64,000 bases of DNA, from positions 43,159,034 through 43,223,033 of the forward strand of contig NC_133169.1 in NCBI RefSeq assembly GCF_040802235.1. Direction: 5' to 3'. The DNA is from Manis javanica (lineage: Eukaryota > Chordata > Mammalia > Pholidota > Manidae). The stretch's first letter is position 1; each line of letters opens with the position of its first letter. Shown here piece after piece: positions 22,084 to 32,649 of the stretch. A program made the position numbers and the translations under genes. Under the pieces are notes generated by a model. That model made no database searches. It had not been told where the DNA came from and saw nothing but the letters and a program-made list of their open reading frames with translations.

Positions 22084-24300
22084 GTGAGGGGGGCACGAGC
22101 AACAGGGCAGTGAGTCCTGGGCTGCCATGACTGCAAGGAGGCCGGGGGCCAGGGAGACGGGATGAATACGCAGCGTAGGGAAGAGACCTATCTTTAGGGA
22201 AAATTACGGGTGTGAGGGGCAGGGCCACTAGGTGAGATGAGGGAAGGGCACCGCAGGGCCAGTCTGAGAAGGTGCCAGTGCTCTGCTCCTCCTTACTGCT
22301 TTCCTGGACGACCCCCAGAGCCTCTTACTTAGTCCCCTATGTCCAGCCCTGCCCTCCTCCTATTTGTTTTTCATTTTCGCCAGAGGGACCTTTCTAAAAT
22401 GAGCAAATTATGCTATTTATCTGCTTGAATGCCTTCGATGGCTCACCAGGTCACTAGGACCTCATTCTTCATCCTTAACAAAGCATTGCAGGTCCTGCTG
22501 CAGTCTGACCCATACACGCTTTGCCAGCCTCATCTCCCACCACAACCCTCCCCCTGAAGCCCCAAGTCATTCCCTTACAGCTCCAAGAATATTCCTCAGT
22601 TCTTTGCACATATAGCTCTCTGCCTGCAACATTCCTCCCAACACCCCACTCAGCCTGGGAAATTCGTACAGATTTTTCAAATTTTGGCTTTATTATCTCT
22701 TCCAGGAAGCCCTCACTGACTCCCTGGCTATGAGTTGGGTGAACCCTGTGTCCTCCCATTCCCCACGCTCTCAGCATTAAACATGGGTTGAAAACCGAGA
22801 CTCTTACAGGTAGGACCACACCTTACTCACCTTTGTTCTCCAGGACCTAGCAGAGGGCCAGGCATCTAGAGGCCCACACCACGTGTTTGTTCAACAAGTA
22901 AATAAATATAAACATTGGCAGCGTCAGTATTGTGCTGGGCATCATGATGCTGCATATTCAGCTCCTACTTTCAAAATGTCCTCAAAATTATACGAGGATA
23001 AATATTTAAGAGGAACTGATCATCAGTGTGAGGCGTTCTAAGGTTCGGTTTTAAGCCGTGTGCTCAGTGTAACTGGTGTGGCCTATGGGGATAGTTAAGA
23101 ACTGAAATGTTTCGGGAAAGGATCAGAGCGGGGGGATTGTGAGCCGAACCTCGAAGCCTGGTTGGTCTGAACAGGTGAAGGTGGAGCTGCAGGGCCTCAG
23201 AAGGGCTGCAGGGAGGTCCTGAGCTAAGGGGGTAGCCTGGGATGGTGTGGCTCCTCTGTGAGCTCAGGAGGAGGCTGGTTTGTTGAGCAGAAGTTTTGGG
23301 GTAGGGATGAGGTGCCGTAGGCAGTGAGAGCAGGGCTGAAAACATGAGATCGGGCCTGATTATTCCTGGGCTAAGAAACCAGACCAAGGCAATCACTTTT
23401 GACATAACAGGAAAACAAAGGGGGGGGGCCTACTGAGGTCTTTCAAATGTGGTGGTTGTACACTGAGCTTTAGGTTGAGTCAGCAGTTTTGGAGGGAAAC
23501 CTGGGGAAACTCAGATGAGCAATTCAGAGGCTCCGAACTAAGATGACTTGGCAGAAATGGAAAGGAAGGCCAGGCACGAGGATTTAGGCCACTAAACCTT
23601 CGTGGTGATGGTCCATGGTGACCGGAGAGCTTGGAGACAGAATATAAATAAGCGAAATGCAGAAATCAGAGAAAGACTGCAGTTTTGATTTGGTGGAAAT
23701 CAGAGGAGGCTGGTTACATCCTGAGAGTGGATGGACTCTCAGGGGAATCATGGGTGCAGGGAAAGCATAGAAGTACCCCCGTGAGGGGCAAGAGAGCCGA
23801 GAAGACCAAGAGCACCAGGAAGGGGGGAGTCAGAGCCCCAGGGGTGACCTGAGAGAACAGGGAGGAGCCAGCTTCGGGAGGGTGGGGTCACTTAAGTCCA
23901 GGAATTTCAGAGCCCAGAGAACAAGGAATGCTCCTTCCTTCTAGGAGGAAACCTTCTGGAAGATACTAGGAAGACAGTTCTGGGAATGGACACAGATTGC
24001 AGGGAGTCTAGGAGGGGAGGGGAGGAAGTGAAAGCAGGGGAATAGATGACTTTTAGTTCTTGAATGTTTGGATGTAAAATATGACAATGGAGTCATGTGA
24101 AAGTGTTTTTCAGATAGGGGGAAAGTAATAGCATGAGGGTTTCTCTCTCCAGCCTTCTTGACCTCGTTGCTTGATCTTCCTGGCTCCATCCCTTCCTTCA
24201 GCTAACTCCCTCTGTAGTCCCTCTCAAACCCTGAGGGAGGGGACTCCCTGTCTCTTCCTTTCCTGTCCCTCACAGTCAACCTTTGTCTCCCTCCTCTAAG
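22084..24300 (+). other. KEL intron interval lacking the expected exons 7-8
   Basis: Between the exon 6-like and exon 9-like blocks I find no match to the stretch of KEL that should be here (about 80-90 residues). The interval contains an L2 fragment (22385-22915) and G/A-rich sequence at 22920-24200 resembling a diverged ancient repeat. Deletion is the simplest reading, but strong divergence cannot be excluded by eye. Confidence 0.6.
22385..22915 (+). repeat. L2 LINE fragment
   Basis: Diagnostic L2 3' region: GCAGGTCCTGCTGCAGTCTG, CCAGCCTCATCTCCCACCAC, CTCTCTGCCTGCAACATTCC, TCCAGGAAGCCCTCACTGAC, then ACCTAGCAGAGGGCCAGGCA and a TGTTTGTTCAACAAGTAAATAAA end. Confidence 0.85.
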
Positions 24301-24423
24301 GCAATGGCCCCTGCCATCGACTGGTTGTCCTGCTTGCAAGCGACATTCACACCTATGTCCCTGAGCCCCTCCCAGCCCCTCGTGGTCCATGACCTGGATT
24401 ATTTGAAAAACATGTCACAGTTA
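24301..24423 (+). pseudogene. KEL: KEL exon 9-like block
   Basis: Follows CTCCTCTAAG and reads [20 protein letters not shown], then [21 protein letters not shown], nearly identical to human KEL. After MSQL the expected exon end (VEEMLLKQ in human) is not recognisable and no GT donor stands at the break. Confidence 0.94.
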
Positions 24424-25496
24424 CAGGATCAGGGAAGGAGGGTGGTGGGGAGAGGGGTTGAGGGCCCAAGGGCCTCAGGGCCAAGGAAGATTTTGGAGAA
24501 TGAAGGCTGGTAAGAGCCTTCAGGAGGATGGGAGGGATCCATAGACATGTGAGAAAAGAGAGAAGGGGTGGGATGGATGGCCTAAGAGGCAGTGGAGGAA
24601 ACAGGAGGTCTGAGAGGCTTGGGAGCATGGGGAAGGGGAATGCACATGAGATGAAGGATGCAGGCATCCAGCAGAACCTGGCCTGTGGGGAGCCACTGAG
24701 CAGGAGGGGATGCTGGGTGGCCAGTCACTGGGGACAGCTCAGGCGTGCATGCCTTGCTAACAGCTGAGGCAGGAGGTAGAGGCACATGAGAGGAGTGGGT
24801 GGAGAAGGTGAAGGCTGGGGTGCTCTGGGTAAAGAGCTGAAGGAGATGCCATTTCTCAGCTGGGCGAGAGGATACTGGGGTCCTTATTGGGAAGACAGGC
24901 TGAGGAGGGTGCAGGACATCAGGTGAAGCTTGGTGTTGAGCTCTCTGCCACCACTGATGCCTGTGTGGCCACCATATGAAGACAGAGGCTTCCTTCCAGG
25001 GGCTTGAGTTCAGGGCCCTTCTTAATGGTCCCTTCAGAACTAAATGGCAGCTACATCTAGAAATTTCCTTTTGAGGGAAGCAAACAAGCATTCAGGCAGG
25101 TGTGAACAGGTTTACATAAGGGTGCAGACCAAACCTGGGAACAGAGTTGCCAGCAGGGCAGAGAAAGGTCTCAATCCCAGCTGTGTTGTGCTTATAGGTA
25201 CATCTTCAAATGAGCTGAGATTTCTTGGTTGTGGAAGTAGACAAATCTGTGTTGTTAAATCCTTTAGTTGAGTCTTCATAGAGCCCAGATCTTTCTCTCC
25301 CTGTGACTGGAGATATCTGCCTTTTCAGCTAGTTCCTTCTATCATTCTACAGCCCAAGAAAAGCTCTTCTTGATGTCAAACAGCTATTTTCTATAAATAT
25401 GGAGAAAGGGCTTCTCCTAGGAGTCTCAAGGCACTTCTGCAAGGGAGCATCTCCAGACCCCTGGAGTGGATGTGTGGGTCTCTTTACTCTTCACAG

Positions 25497-25626
25497 GCAC
25501 TTTCTGCAGAGCCACATGATCTTGGGGCTGGTGGGGGCCCTTTCTCCAGCCTTGGACAGTAAATTCCACGAGGCATGCAGAATGCTGAACCAGAAACTAT
25601 GAGAGCTGACAAATTGACCACTCATG
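25497..25626 (+). pseudogene. KEL: KEL exon 10-like block with two stops
   Basis: Acceptor CTTCACAG to 25496, donor GTGAGG at 25627. Reads [20 protein letters not shown], then [14 protein letters not shown], then TGA (25600-25602) where KEL has Arg, ELTN, and TGA (25615-25617) where KEL has Gln. Borders are intact while the frame is not. Confidence 0.94.
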
Positions 25627-26499
25627 GTGAGGAGAGGAGGGGACGAGCTTTCCCACACTAGGGGCTAACAAAGGAGCATCTGCCATTTTGTGGGATACAT
25701 GTCTGCATATCTCTTTCAGGGAGGGGACTGAGGGCAGATGCCCCTCCATGTCTGGGCTTTCCATGGAAGCAGACAAGTTGGGTATACAACGTTCATGTTG
25801 ATAACTGATGCAGCAGGTACCAGATTTTAGGCACACATTTGGCCACCTTTATGGCCTTTTGTTGAGTATTAAAGTTTAAATATAAAATCCTAAAATTATC
25901 AACAACTTCTTTTCCTGTGTCATGACCCTTAAACTATTTGCCTAGTTATCCAGAGCTCTGTGATTTAAGGACCTGGACCTACAGCTAAGGATTCATCAGG
26001 GTGAGAGACAAGTATAGCAAGCAGTGGCCTTCCCTCTGTCTAGGTGATTCCAGTGTTCAGTGTGCAAATGTGTTCCACACAGAGTTCATCTCTGATGTCC
26101 AGTAGGATCCATTGGGCTAAAGCACAGGCTTTGTGGTATAGATGCTGACACACAGGAGGGGGCTGTGTAGCAAATGAACTTCACTAACTGAGGTCCACTG
26201 TGTTATGTAAGATGTGGAGACACTCCTTTACTGAGAACTTTGAAATCCAAGGTTGAATACATCCAGATGCAAGTGGAGGTATTTAAAACATTAGTTATGC
26301 TCTGCCCTCAGTGAAGGAAGGCCTTAGTGTAGTATTGAAAATCGCAGGAGTTTTTCTCTTGGTAATTTGTGGACCTTTTTTTCTACCTTAGAGAAATTCA
26401 CTGCTTTGGCAACCTGAAATATCTATGGAATGCAGAGAGAGGAAATGTATGTACAGGGCACTGGAATGCAGCTTTTGCTTATTAAGACTGTATAATGCA

Positions 26500-26715
26500 C
26501 TATATATTTTTCTAAACCCTTTAGATACATGGCCTGATTTAATACTCACAATTCCATGAAGTAGGCACACCATTTTATCCCTGTTTTACAGACAGGGAAA
26601 TTGAGCCCTAAAGTTAAGGAACTTGCTCAAGCAAATATAGCTTGTAAATTGATAGAGCTAGGATTTGAACTCTGGCAGTCTGTCTCCAGGGTCTGTGTGT
26701 TTAATCACTGTGCTA
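26500..26715 (-). repeat. MIR SINE
   Basis: Reverse-strand MIR: TTTTACAGACAGGGAAATTG, AAGGAACTTGCTCAAG, AGCTAGGATTTGAACTCTGG, AGTCTGTCTCCAGGGTCTGT. It lies in the long interval between KEL blocks 10 and 11. Confidence 0.88.
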
Positions 26716-27164
26716 AAAACAGGCAGATATACCTCCTTAGGACTTTCCCTCAGGTGAGCACTTTACCAAGAAGCTTCTGCCCGGCCTTTCTGTCACCTCC
26801 GATGAAGCAGAACAGAGCCCCAGCTCCTCTTAGCTGTGGTTGCTACACAATCCCTGGCAACAAAACAGCCTCCTGTAGATCCCAGAACCATGGCCTGATG
26901 GCACTTCTTGAACAGTGTTAACCGCCAACATCAAAACTCACACCTAGGGAACTTAGAAGGCTTACAAATTGCTAAATTCTCCATCATTTATATACATAAA
27001 TACATATATAATCCCTTATATATTATACACATCCTCACATGCATTACGGTACAGAGTTGTCCTTGTACTTAAAACCTGAGTCAAGCTCTACCAACCAAAA
27101 GTTGCATGACCTTGGGGGGGCCTCTTCGCTTCTTTGGAACAACAGTATGAAATACGATCCCTAA

Positions 27165-27320
27165 TAATAACAGCTGGTAAACACTGAGTAGTTACTGTAC
27201 TTCAGGCACTGCATGAGCACTTAGTGTAGATGATTTTATTTAATCCTCCCTGAAACGCACTGAGGTCCTCAGAAAGGATGAATAGCATTCTCAAGATCAC
27301 ATAGCTCATAATTGAAGGAA
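27165..27320 (-). repeat. MIR SINE fragment
   Basis: Reverse-strand MIR: TTCAGGCACTGCATGAGCAC, ATTTAATCCTCCCTGAAACG, CTCAAGATCACATAGCTCAT. Diverged. Confidence 0.75.
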
Positions 27321-28534
27321 CAGATTCTAAAACAGATTTCTCTGGCTCACAAGGCCATTTTTTTTAACCGCATACTGCACAGGATTGAGAAATAAGCAGT
27401 GTTGCAGAAAATGGGTTGACAAATTCTTTCTATAATGGTCAAGATAGTAAATATTTTTGTTTTTGCAGTCCATACAGTCTGTGTTGCAACTACTCAGCTC
27501 TGTCCATGAAGCATAAAAGCAGCTGTACACTAAGTAAATGAATGGGTGTGGCTGCATTCCAAGAAACCTGTTTTAACAATGGATACTCTTAGAGCTCCCA
27601 AGAGGGAGAGGTCAGAAAAGGTTTGAATGACCAGCGGATCTCTGCAGGAGGTTCAACTGATAAAGTGTCTACAGACTTGAAGGGGTTTTCTGGCAAAGAA
27701 AGGTGTGCCATTTCATTGGGACAAGGCCTGGAGTGGGCTAGCTAGAACTTGGGTCCTCCTGGTGCCCTTGGCTGAGAAGCAATGGCTAGGCTTGCATGGA
27801 AGGCTCTGCCTGCTGCTGCTGGAGCCCTGGGTGATTGAGAATCAGCAAGGAAGCCAGTACAATGGGGGCAGAGAAAGTGAAATCAGATAATAGAAGGAAA
27901 TCTGGGAGGGAATGGGATGTACAGGCCTGATAGGTCACTGTAAGAACCCACACTTTCTCCTGCATGAAAGGAGGGCCTATAGAAGGATTGATCTGTTTCA
28001 CATTTTAGAAGAATGTATTTTGAAGGTAAGCAACAGGATTTCCTGAGGGATGCATGGTGTCAGAGGGTCAAAGACCCTACCAATGTTTTGTCCTTGATTT
28101 GACCAAAATTTGTGCTCCTATGTAATGGTCATTAATGACTGATTTCTAACCATATTGTTCTAAATGAAGTCTAATTTATAGTGTCCTTATATAGAAAGAT
28201 CACTAGGCCTCATCATCTGACCAAATTTTGTTGATTAATTTCGAATATGCAGTCAATGAAAATGGCTGTTAAGGCAGGTCTTTCTCTTATAAAACTTGAA
28301 AAGCTGAGTTTTAGGAAGTAAAAGAAGGACTTCACATTTATACCCATTGAATGTGAACTTTTATATTCAGCTCAATATCCCAATTAATTCAGGTAATTTT
28401 AGCCTTTGTTTCAATCATCCATTGTATTTGTACTGTGAGTCATTTGCAGTTTTATTCAGTGTATCTTCATCTAGACTGTTAAGAACCTGAAGAAGGAAAA
28501 GCATTAGGTCAGATTTTTGAAGAGGTAGCTATAA
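27321..28534. other. KEL intron sequence, nothing recognised
   Basis: No gene or named repeat identified in this stretch between the KEL blocks. Confidence 0.4.
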
Positions 28535-28690
28535 ATTCATCTATTCATTCATGCAACAAATATTTATTGAGCAGGTACTATATGCCAGACACTTCTCTAG
28601 GATACCACATGGACAAAAATCCTTGCCCTCAAGACACTTACTTTCCAATGGAGGATGAAAGGCAGTTAACTAAATGAATATGTTAGGTGG
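28535..28690 (+). repeat. Ancient interspersed repeat, same family as 57605-58800
   Basis: ATTCATGCAACAAATATTTATTGAG, TACTATATGCCAGACACTTC, ACAAAAATCCTTGCCCTCAA. It matches the first ~150 bases of the longer copy at 57605. Family name not assigned. Confidence 0.7.
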
Positions 28691-28799
28691 TGATATGTTT
28701 TATGGAAGCATAAGTTGGAGGGGAGGACTGGACATGTTACAGTTTTTAGTAGGACAACCAAGGAGGCTCATACTAACTTGGAGTCACTAATCACTGATG

Positions 28800-29775
28800 T
28801 TTTGTTATGGTGCAGCCAGCTAAGAATCTGCTCAAATTACACTATCATCCAACAGATTTCTTCATCTAATTCACAAGGACTTCATTTGTGGTTTTACTAA
28901 ATGCCTTCTTGAAATTAAGATAATGTGAACAGGGTGGGATAGTACTTTGGAGTTCACAGAGAACTTTCAATACAATATATTGTTTCACCTGTTGTCCAGC
29001 CACCTATGTCTACATTCTGTGAGGAAGAGGAAACAGGTATTAGTCACATATCTATAGCTGGTGTATCTGAAGTATGGGGGTTTTAAGTCAGCACCACATT
29101 TAGTAAATGCTGAATTCACCCTTCAGAGGTGGTGTTGGGTGGTTCTTTGAGGAGGAACGTGACCAACAGATGTGTTTGTTGTCTTTAAAGCTCTTCACAA
29201 ACTTTGACTTAATCACTACATTCAAAAATTGGGAGACGGCATGCCAATATCAGTTTTCCAGCCCTCTATTTTTTGTGGTGAATGTGAGACCTGGGCAGCA
29301 CTGGGCTAGCCCTTCTCCAGGCACAGCAATTGGCTGGAGCTAAATAATGTAGCCCCATTTGGACTGGGCGTGCCTCTCCAATTTGCCATCACCCCTATAT
29401 ATCTTGAGGCTCTGATGTGGGACTCTTCTCACCTAAGCCACCACATGGCCTGACTTTGAGTTTGTGAGTCCTGGTCTGTGGTTTATTCTACTTCGGTGAA
29501 CCTTTAACCAGAAAAATTGGTATTATTTTGGCATTATTTGTCCTCAGTGATTCCCTTCTGGCCTTAGTGGCCACACATTACTGTCCAATTGTTAAAAAAT
29601 GGTCATTTCAATGATTTATTCTGGAATTTTGTTTAGAAATTAACATTAAGGATTCTTAGCTAGCCTATAATCTCTAAAATCTACTTTACCCCTACTGAAA
29701 ATTGGGCAAATTTTTACTTTCCTCCAGACTCTTGGAATTTTTCTTGATTGCTATCCTTTCTCAAATATTATTATG
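28800..29775 (+). repeat. CR1/L3-like ancient LINE fragments
   Basis: Two pieces look like mammalian CR1/L3 LINE remains: 28815-28915 (ATCCAACAGATTTCTTCATC, AAATGCCTTCTTGAAATTAA) and 29625-29770 (TTCTTAGCTAGCCTATAATC, GAAAATTGGGCAAATTTTTA, CTTTCCTCCAGACTCTTGGA). The part between is unassigned. Confidence 0.55.
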
Positions 29776-31112
29776 CATGGTTTTAAGGTTATATCTGTAA
29801 CTTTTCTTCTGTTCCCTAAAATTAATTTACTTAGCTTCATTATATTGGGTTTAAAGTATTTTTTCCATCCTTTATATTTTAGCAGTTATTTTTCTTCCTA
29901 TTTCCTGTCTCTTTCTCTATTTCTAAAATATATGGTATATTTTACATTCCATGTCTTGAGAGACAGCTCAGATACTTGTAACCCCCAGTACATGAATATG
30001 TAACCAGGCAGCCTCCACCCATAATGGCTACATTTATTTATAGATTCTGGAAATTATTTTCCTGTTCAAAGGACATGTGGCCCAGCACACATCTGACCAA
30101 AACAATCCCAGAGTTCCACAAGGATGAGCAATGGATAGTCTGAGAGGGCATCTCTGTTCCCTGGTAACCAGGTCAGAGCCTGCTGTGGCCCAGGCTATGG
30201 GGACAGGCAAGGAGCAGGCAAAGGCTGTTGGAGAATGGGTAGACAGCTCAGGACAAGGACAGGACAGGCAGGCCCACACTACCGAGCTCAAGGTTGATGC
30301 GTTTGCTGCTGCCCGGGGACAGACGCTGCAGATGGCCAGCAAGCCTACACATTTAGCCAGTCATTGCATATCAGACCCAGCTTTCCTTTTTTGTGTTTGC
30401 TTTTCACATTTGTGCTTCAGAGCTCCAGTTAGAACACTACAGAAGTGTCCAGTCCCTTCTCAAAAGAGGAGAAGGTGCTTGACAAACCTCATGGTGAGGG
30501 TAAACCTCATAAGAACACACAAATGTGCTCAGCCAGGTCTGGAGCCACCTCCAGAAGGATAGAAGGCCTAACGGGCAGGCCCAGGGAGTCTTCCTCATCG
30601 GCAGCAGCACTGCCTTCCCTTTCTGCTGCTGCTTTGGTGGGAAGCCCTATAAACTCTCTAATCTCAGCACCAGAGAGCATAGAAGCCTACCTACCTTCCC
30701 TTCCAGGAGATCTGTGGGGAGTAAATAAATTACTGGAATGAAGTCTTGTGACTTCATCCCACTTAACCCAAATTAGTATATAGCTGGTTTTCCCAAGTCC
30801 CAGCTCAACCTTCCCGTGGGCTGGCTGTCCCATTCCTTACCCCCGCCCCTTGAGCACGCCTCTCTGTTTGCCCTGTGTCCTTGCTGGGCTGACCACCTCC
30901 ACAGCCATACAAGCCCACCACCAAAACCTCCACAGCAATTCTTATGTTTCTTATTCTTCCCTTTCTGTTGTTAAAACATTCCCCAGTTGCCAAGGCTCTC
31001 TTGAGTTTTTGTCTGTCTCCATGCCTTTGAAGTCAAAGACATGCTTTTTCTCATCTTATTTTCTCTTCCCTGATTTGGAGAATGTTGTCTCATTTCAGCT
31101 TTGTCTCCATAG
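29776..31112. other. KEL intron sequence, possible decayed LTR at 30040-30740
   Basis: A GC-richer block with a CCCTATAAACTC box near 30645 and AGTAAATAAATTAC near 30721 could be an old LTR, but I cannot place it in a family. The open frames at 30131-30562 and 30850-31287 have no recognised product. The latter overlaps the KEL block in another frame. Confidence 0.35.
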
Positions 31113-31223
31113 CCTGCCCACCAGCGATGGATGGAGTACATGGAGGAGACAGGAACCTTCTTTGAACTTACTCTGGCAGCCTTGTTTGTTCATGAGGCCT
31201 TTCACCCAAGCACCCAAAGTGCT
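31113..31223 (+). pseudogene. KEL: KEL exon 11-like block, last recognised exon
   Basis: Acceptor TCTCCATAG, donor GTATGT at 31224. Open: [20 protein letters not shown], then [17 protein letters not shown]. Human KEL has [20 protein letters not shown]. None of the following eight or so exons (including the HExxH zinc-site exon) is seen before the window ends. Confidence 0.94.
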
Positions 31224-31379
31224 GTATGTGAGGGCTTTTTCCCAGCCCATGTCCCCTCTCCCTTCCCACTCAACCCATCCTCTGTAATTTCCTGAGTGAT
31301 AAAGGTGCCAGGAACATATTTTGTTCTAATATGTGGTCTTTAACTCCAGTTCTTGACATAAGAGCTTGTAAGACCCATG

Positions 31380-32150
31380 GGATCTCTGGAGTGATAGGAG
31401 TATCTTTTTGTATGCTAATGAGATGACTGGTGGCTGGTCCCTAGCTTTAGGATGGTGGTGGTCACCAGAAGACTAATGCATTATTAGAAGGTTGGAACTT
31501 TTAGTTCCAGTTCCAATCTTGGGAATGGGAGAGGGACTGGAGATTGAGTCGGTCGCCCATGGTTACTGATTCAACCCACCATCCCTACATAATGGAACTT
31601 CCATAAAAACCCTACACAAGGGTTCAGAGAGCTTCTCCGTTGGTGAACGCATGCACATGGTCACCAAGGAGGTTGGGAATCTCAATTTTGTGAAGACAGA
31701 AGTTCCTGTGCTCAGACCTCTCCTGCATCTCACCCCGTGTACTTCCTTTGGCTGTTCATCTGAATCCTTTAAAATAAACTGGTAAATGTAAGTAAAGTGT
31801 TTCTCTGAGTTCTGTGAACATTTCATAGCAAATTATAGCTACACTTCCTGAGGAAGGGGTGTGTGAACCCCCAGTTTATAGCTGGTTGGCTAGAGTGAGA
31901 GTGATAGCCTGGGACTTGTGATTGGCATTTGAGAAAGTGGGCAGTCTTGTGGGACTGAGCCCTTAGCTTGTGGGTCTGCATTGACTTCAAGCAGTTAGTG
32001 TCAGAATTGAATTGTAGGACACCCAGTTGATGTTTGGACAGCTGAAGGACTGGTTGGTGTAAGGCTGCCCCTCACTCCCCAATTTAGTGTCAGAACTGTT
32101 GTGAGTAGAGAAATAGGTCTTCTTTTAATGACAACGTGAATGTCATTCAT
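31380..32150 (+). repeat. Old ERV LTR, solo
   Basis: LTR-like organisation: CCATAAAAACCCTACACAAG (TATA-like, about 31600), AAAATAAACTGGTAAATG (poly(A) signal, about 31770), TTTCTCTGAGTTCTGTGAAC, TTTATAGCTGGTTGGCTAGA, GTCTTGTGGGACTGAGCCCT, TTGAATTGTAGGACACCC. This reads like a mammal-wide solo LTR. I do not assign the family. Confidence 0.6.
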
Positions 32151-32304
32151 GATGGACCCTGTATTAAACAATTTCTTGTACATATTTTTATTTTCTGTTC
32201 AGTTAATAATTGCTTTGTTTTGTTTCCTTTTTGCTCTCAAAGAATTTATCGATAGTTTATATGTTTCTTAACAATTTTGGTTGCATCTGGTACTCTTTAA
32301 GGTT
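32151..32304 (-). mobile_element. Older LINE fragment, interrupted by L1 copy B (part 1)
   Basis: T-rich old LINE-like sequence. Its continuation appears at 38361-39070 and again at 45448-45540, on the other sides of two full-length L1s. TTTAAGGTT at 32296-32304 is the TSD of copy B. Confidence 0.5.
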
Positions 32305-32649
32305 TTTAAAAAATTTTATTTTTTATCATTAATCTACAATTACATGAAGCACAATATGTTTACTAGGCTCCCCCCTTCGCCAAGTCCCCCCACATACCCA
32401 TTCACAGTCACTGTCCATCAACATAGTAAGATGCTGTAAAATCACTACTTGTCTTCTCTGTGTTGCACAGCCCTCCCCGTGTCCCCCCCACACTGTATAT
32501 GTTAATCATAATACCCCCTTTCTTTTTTCCCGCCCTTATCCCTCCCTTCGCACCCGTCCTCCCAAGTCCCTTTCCCTTTGGTAACTGTTAGTCCATTCTT
32601 GGGTTCTGTGCTTCTGCTGCTGTTTTGTTCTTTCAGTTTTCTTATGTTC

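Larger units (their letters stand above)
20046..31223 (+). pseudogene. KEL: KEL (Kell blood group metallopeptidase) pseudogene, 5' half only
   Basis: KEL is a type II membrane zinc endopeptidase of family M13 (neprilysin/ECE type). It is expressed on red cells, disulphide-linked to XK, and processes big endothelin-3. Seven exon-like blocks in the right order match mammalian KEL: the cytoplasmic segment, the membrane anchor (RGLIAALVFHLLLGSSVLLF), the PCETPVCRDL start of the ectodomain, [74 protein letters not shown], and [20 protein letters not shown]. Most have AG/GT borders. Lesions: a 1-base loss and TGA (20943) in the fourth exon, TGA at 25600 and 25615, an off-by-one junction at 21927, no recognisable donor after 24423, and two exons not found between 22083 and 24301. 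Exons carrying HExxH and the rest of the catalytic domain are not seen downstream. Identity is very secure, loss of function is secure, and the cause is open. Confidence 0.93.
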
